A stretch of 64,000 bases of DNA from assembly GCA_026936325.1 (NCBI GenBank), contig JAPTHN010000004.1, positions 33,905,776 through 33,969,775 on the forward strand, in the 5' to 3' direction. Both the position numbers and the translations under genes were made by a program. Below, piece after piece: positions 45,150 through 56,510 of this stretch (its first letter is position 1; the number at the start of each line of letters is the position of its first letter). This stretch comes from Platynereis dumerilii. Its lineage: Eukaryota > Annelida > Polychaeta > Phyllodocida > Nereididae. The notes under the pieces were generated by a model that did not search any database, was not told the origin of the DNA, and saw only the letters and a program-made list of their open reading frames with translations.

Positions 45150-47390
45150 CACACATTGCTTTGCGATAAATTTGTTCACAGAACATGGTAATCTACTATG
45201 CCTCTATTCACTGTGGCCTGAATACCTATTGTGTGGTGTCCTTTTACACCAAAATGCTAATTTCTCAAGCACTAGTGAGTGTGTTTATCAGGATAGCAAT
45301 TCATAACTGTTTGTTCCGATGTATCAAATTCATACAAGTATTGGGAACCCCTCTTTGTTCATGGTTTGTCCACAGAATTGTTTTAATTGAAACCCTCTGA
45401 ATTTAGTACTTTAGTGGTAGGAAAACAAACTTTTCCTGGTTATACTTCTGCATGCGGCTGTACTTTCTGAATCAGGACTCGAAATTACGAGATGTGATGG
45501 CACCGTCCCATAGTGCCCCACATCAAAAATGTTCCCCAGTTCCCACTACTTTCATTTCATATTCCTTCCGCAATTATTATCGGTATGCCAGTTGATCCTG
45601 GATAACCTTTATTATATTACCAAAGTTCATAATCCACAACATCAGGATTTAGTGCTCCAAATAATTTAGTTTGGGGATGTTTCGCTTAGATCAGATCACA
45701 ATCATGCTCTGATTTAACTTTTTTACTAGATCGTGTTTGTCCGAATCCAGGACATCAGACTATTTTGGTCATCCTCTTAAAATCATTTTGCTGTTTTGTC
45801 AATAACATGAGAATGACTCTTCCGAAATCCGACAAAAGCCTTATTACGAGTACCAACATTCTGTCAACAGATGAATGATAAAAGGAGGACTAGTCTGCTT
45901 ACACACTCTCAACTTCTTATTTAGACTAGGGATGAGAAGATGATAAGTCTTGTTAGTTATTCGTGATAAAAATGCATATATCAAAGAAAACGAAAATATG
46001 TCCAATTATATCACATAGTGGATAAACTGACAGAGAGTGTCACATAATATTTAGGATAAAAGTGTTAGATGTTCCTGTGCTTTCCAGACATAAACATAGT
46101 AGGATAAGAATATGTGATATATAAGTTCTGTGCTATGGGTCAATTCCACAAAAGTTCTTCTTTGGTGAAATTGTTAATAGTAAAAGAAGCATAATAGTCT
46201 TGTAATGTTTTAATCTATTTTTATAAACAAACGGCGGAAGTAAATCAGGTTAATTTCCAGCGAATGGTGTAAATAGGTCCATTGGTAAATTCTCACAAGT
46301 TCAGAAATGCAGCACTTCGAGAAAATCACTGTTGCAAATCAGTCAATCATCTGTTTAGAGAGCTTCTCTGATTGACCTTAAACTATAGTACTTTTTTGTA
46401 TTATAACAAAAGAGTCAAATCACTTAGTATATGAGCAGTTTGTAGATCCTCTGTGTCAGAAGACTTCTTAAGCATGTTATATGCTGTAAGGATATCAGCA
46501 AGGCAAAGGAAGCAATGAAATATAGGACTTAGGACTTTTGCATACTATGTAGCGCTTATTAAAATATCAGCCTTGACTGTTCATTACAGCATGAAACTTT
46601 ACCTGAGGTTACTTTGCAGCATTCTCTTTGATACAAAAGGAGTCTTTCGGACTGAATGGTGTGTTTTACCTAAAGAAAAAAGAGCGTATGCAACCGTGCC
46701 TGATGAAATGATGTGGAAAAGACTCACAAAACCCACTGTGCATTGGGCGAATGGCTAAGGTCCATATTGCGAAGGATCATGCAAATATCATCCTCCCCAC
46801 GCAAGCCCTGCTAAAATGGACAGGGCTTTCTGCTATTTCCAACCTCTTCTGTGATTGGCTGCTTATTTAGGTCATAAGCATTTTGTATGCAGATTTAGTC
46901 CGATTATGGACACTTTCAAACAGTTTCATTTCAGAACTGTGAAAATACATAATTCAATGGATTTTTCGGAACTGTGAAAGCACCTTTCAACAATACACAA
47001 TTTCTCCATTTGTAACTGTGTGAAACAGAAACAACAATTTCAAACTGTGATGTAGCAGTCCCTGATTGGCTGAGCCAAAACTGGGTCAGTTAATTAAGTA
47101 TTCATGAATTAGCAAAGTTTATGGGCCATTTTGTCATGGTATGACTTGGGATGATGGCAAATATGGAAAGAGATGTGACAAACCGTCTGGAAGATAAGTA
47201 TTGTAAATGTGACAAAACTGAAACAGAATTGTTTATAAGCAATTCCTTGAAAAGGCATGAAATAAAAGTAATATGAGTAATATAATGAGACTAGGCCTAT
47301 TTAATAATTCATGAAAGATAATAGGGTGTGCTGGTTCTGTGTATGAATGGATAATCATTATCCAGCTAATACCCAATTGTCATGGTTATT
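45150..47390. other. Non-coding interval
   Basis: No gene, RNA or clear repeat end is supported. 46900-47080 repeats the word AACTGTGAAA several times in a loose fashion. Confidence 0.4.
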
Positions 47391-47399
47391 TAATCATTT

Positions 47400-49060
47400 T
47401 CAGGGGTTTTTGATGAAAATTCAAGATAAAAGAGAATTTAGAACACTTCATAATGCTAAGATAATACGTAATACATCCCTTTTAGGACACCATTGAAGGT
47501 ACACAATTCAATAGGCTTCTGTTTAACAAAGCTTCAGTGACCCCTCTCAATTAATGCACAGAAGCACTAATAATTCAGATATGAGATTGTGAATGTAAGG
47601 TTGACCGTCAGTTTCAGGGTGCCTCCGAGGCCACTGTGGACAGTATGAAGGTTTTTAATGAACTTTCAAAGCCAAAGAGAATTTAGAATACCTTATAATG
47701 CTAAGATAATACACAATATATCCATGATGCCTTTCATGTGGAGTTGAGAGTGTTGCTAAACGAGTTTTGTGGATACTTTCTTCACATGCCAAATTTGGCA
47801 AATTCACTTTGAAGTTGACTTGCTTAAAAAGACAAGTTCGCTTTCAAGTAGAGTGAAGCCACATGCAGCAAACATGTATAAGAGGCCATTGAAGGTACGC
47901 TGTGTAGATAATGGGTGCTTGTTTAATAAATTCCACGAACTAACAATGCATACTCCATATAACAAGATTGCATGTTGTCTTGAGCATATTCAGGGACTAC
48001 AGTCCGACTACTGTTGTCTGGTAAGTACAAAATAACCAGACTTCAGACATCTCATATTGTGTACAATGCTCTTACTCTCACGTCTTCATATTCCTTTCTC
48101 TCTTGAGTATCACACAATTTAATTTTCTGAAGCGTTTGTAATGCCCTTCAGTATTTGCAGACTGTTCTGCTCATTGACAAACCTATTATGAAACTACAGT
48201 GTGATATAATCTGCTGCTGAACAACTTTTTTGCACTGACTGGAAATAGCTTGTTCTTGCTTGACTTTTGGAGAGACAGAGAGACAGACAAATTCTTCATT
48301 GACCTACATGACTGTGTAAACATAGGCGTACGGCGCACACAATTTTTTGGGGGGGTGAGTGGCATTTGCCTGAATTTCAAGATCTTAATTTAATACCATT
48401 TCGAATGAAATTGCCTGGAAATCATGAATTATTTGCCTTTTCCCCGATTTTTACTATTTCCCAACTTTGGGAGGGGGGGCACCCCGCTCCCATACGCCTA
48501 TGTGTGTTAAACTCACCAATCACTATTACATAAGCTTATTGGTCACCAAACAGTATAAAGACATGCACATTAAACAAACTCTAAAACTTATCATCAACAT
48601 ATTCAAATATTTACCTAATTTGAACAACAAACTCCTTAACAATAGAACGCTTTAAACAGTAGATGTTGGAGTCATGATGCCAATATTTCATTTCATACAG
48701 ATCAATGCACAACTTGTCTGGATGATAAGATAAGCAAGGAAGGGTGTGGAAGTGCCATCATCTTCCTGAAGTTATGGGTTCAAGGAAATGTTTCTGCATT
48801 GTTCTGAATATATACATTGCACCATTAGCTGTCATCTGCATGTCATCCTGTCAAGAGTTTAGTTCAAGTCTAAGAGACATGTGCATATTTGCTCAGACCA
48901 AAATAACCAGGTTTCAGAGAGCTTAATATATTGTGTGCAAAGCTCTTGTTTGAATGTCTTCCTTTACTATTTATTTTATGGTTATCACACAACTTGTTCT
49001 TGTGAAATGTTTATAACACAGAAAGACTGTTGTTCTGTTCATTGACAAATCTGCGTGTTG
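47400..49060. repeat. Diverged direct repeats
   Basis: AATGCTAAGATAATAC-containing blocks at 47420-47500 and 47650-47730 are about 240 bp apart. Blocks with CAAAATAACCAG...TTCAG and GTTCTGTTCATTGACAAA-type words at 48026-48190 and 48893-49060 are about 870 bp apart. This suggests old segmental tandem duplication. A MITE (48321-48502) lies between the second pair. Confidence 0.55.
48321..48502. mobile_element. MITE with CATAGGCGTACGG ends
   Basis: CATAGGCGTACGG is mirrored by CCCATACGCCTATG across 182 bp, with G-runs next to each end. The flanks GTGTAAAC and GTGTTAAAC are near-identical and could be an imperfect 8-bp duplication, which would fit hAT. No gene is present. Confidence 0.65.
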
Positions 49061-49152
49061 ACAAGCCTGTTGACAAGCCTGTTGACAAGCCTGTTGACAA
49101 GCCTGTTGACAAGCCTGTTGACAAGCCTGTTGACAAGCCTGTTGACAAGCCT
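49057..49152. repeat. 12-bp minisatellite, 8 copies of GTTGACAAGCCT
   Basis: Eight exact tandem copies lie within a diverged direct repeat whose other copy (48170) has a single ATTGACAAACCT. The array therefore expanded from one unit. The short open frames through it in both directions are by-products of the period. Confidence 0.95.
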
Positions 49153-49154
49153 GA

Positions 49155-51645
49155 TAATATGAATTTTGAAACTTTGTTTCATTGTCCTTTTCAACCAAAT
49201 CTCCATAGAAACTTTATGTGACTCCTCATCACATTTTTATCCCATATTAAGAACTCTATAAGACATTGTGGTTTGGTACTGGATTAATGTAAACTTAATG
49301 TAAAGGGAGTTTAGAGAAGGTAAAGGTAGGAAGTAATTTGGGGGAGTCAAAAGGCGTATCATGTTGAGGTCTAATTCTAAGCTAATCTTATCACTCATCA
49401 ATCATTCACTTTCACTAACCGTGGATATTTTCAGCCAGGTAAAACTCCTGTTGTTATTTTTCTGTGAAACCCAAAAACTGACATTTTGAACATCACAACA
49501 TGAAGGGAGCTTACACTTTTAGAATTAGCTCAAAAGCAATCTGTGAATTCCAAATTTAAAAAGCTAAAATGTCAAGTAAATGTCAAGGAACCTTAATTAA
49601 ATTTCATTTGTTTTTGTCGTTGTAATCCTCTCCTGAAATATGAAATTGTGTATTCTGAATTTTTTTACCCAAACGAATAAACAATTTTGGCATTAATGAT
49701 ATCATATTTTATTCCATGACCAGCTATGTATTGTCCCCAATAACACTGAGCATGCCAAGGGAGATAACAACATCATTTCAGGGAAATACAAGTTATTGTC
49801 CCTCAAAAGGTGTTGTTTTTTCCCTCAGATGATGTTACCCCCAGAGCCCTCTTGTGTTAATTCACAAATGACATGTTTATTTAGCCTAAATGGTGAGAAT
49901 GAAACCAATATTACTACTGATATTTTGGCTTGTTATAAAAGAACAGGTAATGGAATAAAGACATTATTATATAGATTGTTTTGAATTGACCCTCGTATTC
50001 TCCATGAGAGCCATATTTTCCCTCGGGCCTAGCAGCCCTCAGGAAAATATGGGCTGGCAGGGAGAATACTTGGGTCAATACAAAACAATCCATGAAATAA
50101 TATATACATATCACTTCAAATATAGATAAGTAGAAATACCAATAACCAAACCCCAATGAGAAATTGTACATTTCAGCAATGCTGTGACAAGATCACAATG
50201 TTGGTGAATTTTGCTTATTATTGTATGGTAGAACTGACTACGTCACAATGTTGTTGTTAAACTATGTCCAATTATGACCCCAGCATGCAATTTTGTGGCA
50301 ATGTGACACAATATTGTGAAAAAATCTCAATGCTGCTCAGGCTGTCCATTTAGTAATTATGGAGGGCTTGGAGTTTTCCTCTGCAGAAATTACTCATTTT
50401 ACGGTAGCTAACGGTGACAGTAATTACTTATTTTGTGTATGTGGCATCCCCAAATACTCCCTTCTAAATCAAGCATCACCCTGTTAAGAAATACACCCAC
50501 CAGAAATTATTCATTTCAAGATTGAGTGAAAAGAATATATATATTTATTTCACCAAAATAGAGCAAGAAATTGTTCATAAAAAAAAAATCTACACCAAAT
50601 GGTGGTCCCCTAATGCCAACATCAATTTTGCCCTTCAGTTCTAAATTTTCTTATACATGACAACAGATGAGCCCACCAACAATTAGCAAATTCATGTTTT
50701 TAAAAGTTGTGTACCCTTTTGTGAGACCAGAAATCACTATTCGTTCCCACCAACAAGGTCAACAGCAACCACTTTCTATAACTGTTAGACTATGTGCAGA
50801 ATTAAATACATTATTTTCTGTCCAATGCCACCATTGGTAAAATAAAACAGGTGACACCATTGTACTTTTGCTATTTCCGTTGGTCAAGTAGGTTTGCAGA
50901 AAGTATTTATGTAACATGCAATTCAGTTGAGCATCACAATATTATGTCTCATGGCTACAGATTTTCTCAAAACAGAAATGAGAAAGGCTGAATTTGATCC
51001 TCTCAAAACTGTCAGAGGGAAGCAATTTCATGCAACTTAAGGAGCTTCATGGACAGAAATAATTATGAAATAATACTTCTCTATTCAGTATTCAGTTGCT
51101 TATTGGTGTATTTATATGGAAGACGATTCACATTCTCACTCCTGCCACACCTAAAAACGCATTTCCCAGCCCTCACACATACCTGAACTATCCACCTATC
51201 TTTATTATTCTATCCTCTCATCCTGATAACAGCAGAAAGCAGTTCCACTGCTGTCTTATTTACGTTTTTCTACGGCAACTGTCCTCTGCCACCAGGGGCG
51301 CATGAATCTGCTCAGTAGTTCCGCTTATGACATCGCCAGGGACTGGCGCCACCATCTCCATTTTCCCGCCAAAAACATCCACACAGACCATAGCCAGCCA
51401 CTCCTCAATAGTCCACAGTGGCTCACCCACTTCTACTCATCGAATCTGTGTCATATTACCCTCAATACAACAGTGTGCCCTTTCACCATTGTGTTTAACG
51501 GCATCTACTTTTGTTTTATAATGTGCAGGCAGCGGGTTGCAGTGTACATAACACTGCACTATCGTCCTGCCTTTTATCATGGGTAAATCTAGTTCATAGA
51601 TAATTGCACCAGAATGGCTTCGGCATATTTCTTTAAAACCAGTCA
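49155..51645. other. Non-coding interval with one palindrome
   Basis: 49195-49330 weakly repeats 11470-11700. 49985-50079 is a hairpin-forming palindrome (listed separately). 51250-51460 is more G/C-rich and open in more than one frame, but I recognise no protein, so no gene is called. Confidence 0.4.
49985..50079. repeat. 95-bp imperfect palindrome
   Basis: TTGACCCTCGTATTCTCC is mirrored by GGAGAATACTTGGGTCAA, and CATATTTTCC by GGAAAATATG, with CTCGGGCCTAGCAGCCC at the centre. It is similar in design to the palindrome at 7303-7398 but not in sequence. Confidence 0.65.
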
Positions 51646-51651
51646 CTATTA

Positions 51652-51966
51652 CAGTCTGTCACTTTATATAGAAAAAAAGGACTGTTGCACTGTGAAAATG
51701 TGACTTTGTATGTCATCATGCTGGTGATTTGTCATGATCGTACCCAATACCTTCAATGTTAATTTGATTTATGGAGACTTATCAAGCTTGTTGGTGACAG
51801 CTAAACAAAAGGATTGTACATCTGATTTTCATAACATCAGTTATGACAAGTCAATGGCCCGCTCTAGATCATGACTAATCAAACAGCCTCTATGTTTCCC
51901 ATGTTGAAAGTAGAGAAGATGACACTTCATCAACTATCATGAGTAACAAAGTGCATTTTTCGCAGT
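51652..51966. mobile_element. Second copy of the CAGCCTGTC MITE, truncated, reverse orientation
   Basis: CAGTCTGTCACTTTATATAG at the left edge corresponds to one end of the element at 2242-2603. The interior matches it in reverse, for example the complement of CAACATGGGAAATATAGAG. The other terminal repeat (about 40 bp) is missing. TA precedes the intact end. Confidence 0.75.
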
Positions 51967-51969
51967 GAA

Positions 51970-53635
51970 CTCATCTTCATTTTTCCTATATCTCCATAAG
52001 GTAATAACTAAAGCAGCCGCAGGACAGGCCTAATGCTTTCTTTCACATTATGTCTGTCAGTGTCACTCCAGTTGGGCTCTACCGAGTGCTACAACCATGT
52101 TCAAAAAGTCACTTTTAATCTCAGTGCTCCCGGCTCTTCGTGATCTGCTTTGTGTCTGCCATCTGATTTTAAGAAAAATTAGACATCACCAAGATACTAA
52201 TACCATTGGAAAGCTGGTATCTAACTGACAGTTTTGCATGTTAGTGCCCTGCAAAGGATTAACACTATTTAAAATAACAGCAAACAAACAATCAGATTAT
52301 AGTTTATTTTGCAAAAATTTAAAGTTAAAAGGTATATAACAGAAGAAGCATATGTCTAAGTCAGTTAGATACCTCCGGTCGGGATCTAACTGATTAAAAT
52401 GCATGTTAGAACCCAACAATGAGGTATCTAACTATTATCCCCCACCAAGGGTGTTACAGCCACCACAGAGTGTGATAAGTGGTGTGTGATCTGCCTGCTC
52501 AGATCACACACCTAAGTTACCATAGCAACGCAGCATAACACAGCACCTTGCTGCTTGCTGAGTTTGAAAACTGTGCGTAATTTTCAAACAATATGACTAT
52601 GATTGAAGGATATTTATTGAGGCAATGATCATCTTAGCACTTCCAAACTTTCAGGAATCCTTTTTCGGTGTATATTGGGTATAGTCCCAAAATGGTATGG
52701 TTTTCTGGCATACTGATAAAAAGTAACAGAGGTATTAGTGAAGAAAAGTTGGAAAAAGTAGTTAAAAAGTCATGAAAATTGACCTGAAAATTGTTGTTTC
52801 TGTTGTGGCTGAAAATTGATTGCTTCGCACCAGTAGTACATAGAACCTTAAAAATTGGCAAGACTGTTATCAGATAAATGTAAGACGCGTGAAAAGTACA
52901 GTACTATACATGGAACAGCTTTTTTGTACCGGTGGTGTGAGTAACAAATGGGAATGAACTTTTAAAGTTCAAAAAAGCAACACCTAAAAGCAAAAAAGGT
53001 TGTTGTGGTTTTAATCTTTTTTGCTAAAAGTGTTCGGTCTATAAACATCAAACTTGCTGAGCATCCAAGAAACTACTATAGCAAAAATATCTGGGAGTTC
53101 CATCTTTCTATTATTCACTAATTTTGAATGATGCCTTTTCAAAGTTGCGAGGGTGAAAAATCTACAAAAAGCGCAAAAATGATAGTTTCTTGTTCACTAA
53201 AAAAATTCTGATTCTCTCACATATAAATATTTTACCTCAATATTTTGCGTTCTGCAAGACAAATATATTTTACAAATTATGCGAAGGTTTCATGTTCATA
53301 GAGTAATTTTCTGATGTGCTACACCTCTATGAAGTCGAGAAAAACAAATCTCATAAAAACAAACTTTGGCGCAGCAAATTGGCCTACGTATGGGCCAATT
53401 TAGCTTAGATTAAGCTGAAATTAACATTTTATATAGGGGTTATATCTAAACTTACATTTTTGGTGCATTTTCTTGCTGATAAGATTGAAGTTAGAGGCTT
53501 TTTAGGTGATGTCACAAATTTCCGGGGCAAACAGCACCAATCCATATTAGTCCAGTCAATTTATGTCAAAACATGCCCTGACCCCAAAAAAATTGCAAGA
53601 AATTGTTTTATTGCATTTTCTCACAGTATAGAGTC
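51970..53635. other. Non-coding interval
   Basis: Related GTATCTAACTGACAG- and GATCTAACTGATTA-type words recur at 52205-52460, a weak local repeat. No gene or RNA is supported. Confidence 0.4.
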
Positions 53636-54010
53636 ATAAGAACGGCATACTAAAAGTCTCCCGAAATTGGGTCAGCTAAAGTGGGTTAATTGGGTCATCA
53701 AAAATTGGGCCGCTAATTAGCCAAAATGTTGGTATATTAGTCTATTAGAAGCTTATTAAAGCATGTTTTGGGGTAAGAATGATGTCTTATGGTTAATTTT
53801 GGTACTCCCGAGGCAGATTCAGCCTGGTGTCACCTTGGCACCCCCAGGTAACCTATTTATTGGCTAAAAACAAAATGGCCACCAACCGTTAACCAAAATT
53901 ACCATAACTTCCTTGATATTTGAGACAGAATGCTGATTTCAGTGTCTGTACCTATGTTTTAAGGGTCAACCAATGCAAATAGACCATGAAATTGTCAATA
54001 GTTCCTTTCC
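53636..54010. repeat. Interspersed repeat, inverted partner at the window end
   Basis: Landmarks TACTAAAAGTCTCCCGAAAT, GGGCCGCTAATTAGCC and GCCACCAACCGTTAAC recur in reverse at 63655-64000. The two copies are close in sequence. The true length cannot be judged because the second copy leaves the window. Confidence 0.85.
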
Positions 54011-54479
54011 AATTCATGATATACCCTCAATATAAGCAAAATATTGATAAATAAATTAATTAGGTCGGGAGGATAGAAGCAAAATCTAAGCGTAATTTCA
54101 CAATCACGGAATTGCTTCCTTGTAATTCCACCATGAAAGCATTTCTTAAAATGCAAAGTGACAATTTATAATAAAATACTTTAAAAATGACAAGAAGATT
54201 TAAATCTATTGTACTCAAGTCACAGGAAGAGTGTTTACAACATCATTACAAGATATTGGAAACCGTCAATTTTTTAAATTTATAATAGGCCTGTTGATGC
54301 TCAATTTACAACTCACCCAAATCTTTTCAAACATATCACCTTGTGTGATGCTTATCCCAATGGTATTCATTGTTTATACGAGTGTCACTGTGACATCACA
54401 TGAGCAATTATCCAAAAATACAACTGGCCAGTGACTGCCCACTTTTCCTTGACACTTTCTTCCTCAGATGAAGTGCCAC

Positions 54480-55670
54480 TTTGAAATTGGATTTGTCCAC
54501 GTTGTCATAGATTACACCGGGCATGGCCCAAATACAGAATAAAAAGCAGTTTGCTGCATTTGTATCTGAAAAACCTCGCAGATATTCAATAAATAACTTT
54601 GAAATGCTTCTGGAGCAGGATTCGTAACCATCATATCAGGGGATGCATGGTTAATTGTTTGATTCGTTTCTGCATTAGACAATTGCCTTGCTTTTCCCAA
54701 ATGTTCCCATTATGTAGCATTCATGCCTTCATCATAGCCATGCATATCTTCACCTGGTGGTTGCTCCTCAAAGGTAAAGGTAAAGGTACTTTTATTTAAC
54801 AAGGGTAGGCAAGCTGAGTCAATGACTGGTTTCCAGTTGGGCCCACTGCGCCTCCAATTTCCGTCTGATGCGACAACGATGTCGTGGAATGACGTGTTGG
54901 CCAGCCTGGGGATTGAACCCGGATCCCTCGCTTGTAAGGCGAGTGCTCTACTGACTGAGCTGACAATTGCTCCTGCAAGATAGTTTTTTGCAGCAGTCAC
55001 TTTCGTACGTAAGATATTGTATCATAGTGAATGAAGACCATCTCCCAACCTGCCTATAAACAGTGCAACCGTAGCTTTGCATCCATTGCTTTCAGCAACA
55101 AAATGACTTATTGTCGTAAAACTTTTAGGGTACAGTCTCCATTCATCAATTTGGGTACCACTGTCTTCTTTCCAATACCCTGGTAGTCATGTCACACCAA
55201 GTGAAGCATATAGGAATAGCGTGTTGGTGCACACTTCCGCTCCGTGCATCTGCTTTATCACCTTGAGATCTGCCATTGATGCTGTCCGATCAGATTCTCC
55301 TTCAGCTTGAATCACATGGCAGTCTCTTGAAGGCATATATCGGGAAGTTAGCCAAATTAGGTCTTGCCTGTTGACATTATTTGAGAGAAAATTGTCTTTC
55401 TTGTCACTAAATATCATTTTATGTGTGATACTGACTCGGTTTCGTCATTTCATTCTCATGATTTTCTTCTCGTTATTCAAAGCCAGAGGACCTGTATTTT
55501 CATGGGCCAAAAAGAAAGCCAGTGATGTAAAGACATCGCCAAACAAAACGAACGCATGCCAGACCTGTGCACCAATTGCCATGTCCATCCACAAGAAGAG
55601 AGAGTCTAGATCAGCCAATATCTCCATGATATAACATGAAAGATACTGATAATGAACAGCTCCTGGCAAC
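54480..55670 (-). pseudogene. Decayed coding frame, family uncertain
   Basis: One minus-strand reading frame stays protein-like over about 330 codons apart from a few stop codons, with a SINE splitting it at 54769-54966. Protein-like pieces include FLSNNVNRQDLIWLTSRYM, VIQAEGESDRTASMADLK and DEWRLYPKSFTTISHF. The order recalls a family of echinoderm and cnidarian predicted proteins with FLSN...K and D-x-YPK...F...GC-type blocks, but that is from memory and weak. No acceptor or start was identified. It could be a dead transposon gene or a host pseudogene. Confidence 0.45.
54769..54966 (-). mobile_element. tRNA-Val-like SINE with 8-bp target duplication
   Basis: The minus-strand head has the A box AGCTCAGTCAGTAGAGC (54945-54961), an anticodon arm CTCGC-CTTACAA-GCGAG (TAC anticodon, Val-like) and the B box GGTTCAATCC (54910-54919). 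The tail is (ACCTTT)n at 54769-54787. TTGCTCCT flanks both sides (54761-54768 and 54967-54974). The acceptor stem does not pair, so it is not a functional tRNA gene. Confidence 0.85.
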
Positions 55671-55679
55671 TGAAGATCC

Positions 55680-56505
55680 AGGTCCTATGGCTATGAGTAA
55701 TGAAAAGAAAATCATAAGAATGGAATCAATGGACCGAATCAAGTTCACACACATATTAATATTTACTAGCAAGACAGAAGAAAGGGAAGATGGTCACCTT
55801 GAAGATACGACTAAGACAGCAACGGATCCCTGGAGTTAGTTGGAAGTACAATATTATCTGGGTTTGATGATGATGTATCTCATCTTTCACAGCCAAGTGA
55901 TATGGAAACAAAAGTGGAAATCAGAGGCCCCTATTAAATGAGGTGCCATTGAAAAATGTGGCTATTGCAAAAGCCTATAGTGCTGAGAAATTGATAACAT
56001 TAGAACCTGCACAAAAAGCCTTTTCTCTTCAAATAATTGTGTTCAACTGCAGACAATCTTGGAAATACGTACTTTCAAATTCTCCTGTGCAGAATATCCA
56101 GTGCAGATGTAGTCGTGATCGATCACAGAATATCATGTTTAACTTTCCACAATTGTCATGAAGAGACGACTAGGAGCAAATTAAATCACCAGAGTGGAAA
56201 CTTTTAAAGGATGCAATTTCAATTGCAGAGCCATACATTTTGCTGACACATTGTAACATTTTAGTACATAGGCCTGTATCAAGAACTTAAACATGGTGAT
56301 GGGTTTTCTGGAATACAGAATTAAAATTTTGCAGCATGTGCAGATAAATTAAATCATTGTGGGTTTTGAGGGTATGGTAATTGTTATTACACTGTTATGG
56401 TCATTTTCTAAACTTCTGTGTAAATAATCAAAACTTGGAAGGACTTGGAAATCTTTTGCAATTGACTGATACACAGATTTCAATTCAACTTTCACTTGTT
56501 CATCA
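55680..56505. other. Non-coding interval
   Basis: Some frames near 55.64-55.84 and 55.94-56.16 kb are open for 60-70 codons, but I see no family signature and call no gene. Confidence 0.35.
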
Positions 56506-56510
56506 TTACA

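Noticed and set aside
49030-49221. VDKP-repeat and QQAC-repeat proteins
   Set aside because: Both come from reading the 12-bp minisatellite in either direction; no start context or partner exons.
51250-51646. G/C-richer patch with overlapping open frames
   Set aside because: Open in several frames on both strands with no splice sites or motif; not enough to call an exon.
54908-54966. Functional tRNA-Val gene
   Set aside because: The acceptor arms do not pair and the unit is a SINE with tail and 8-bp duplication.
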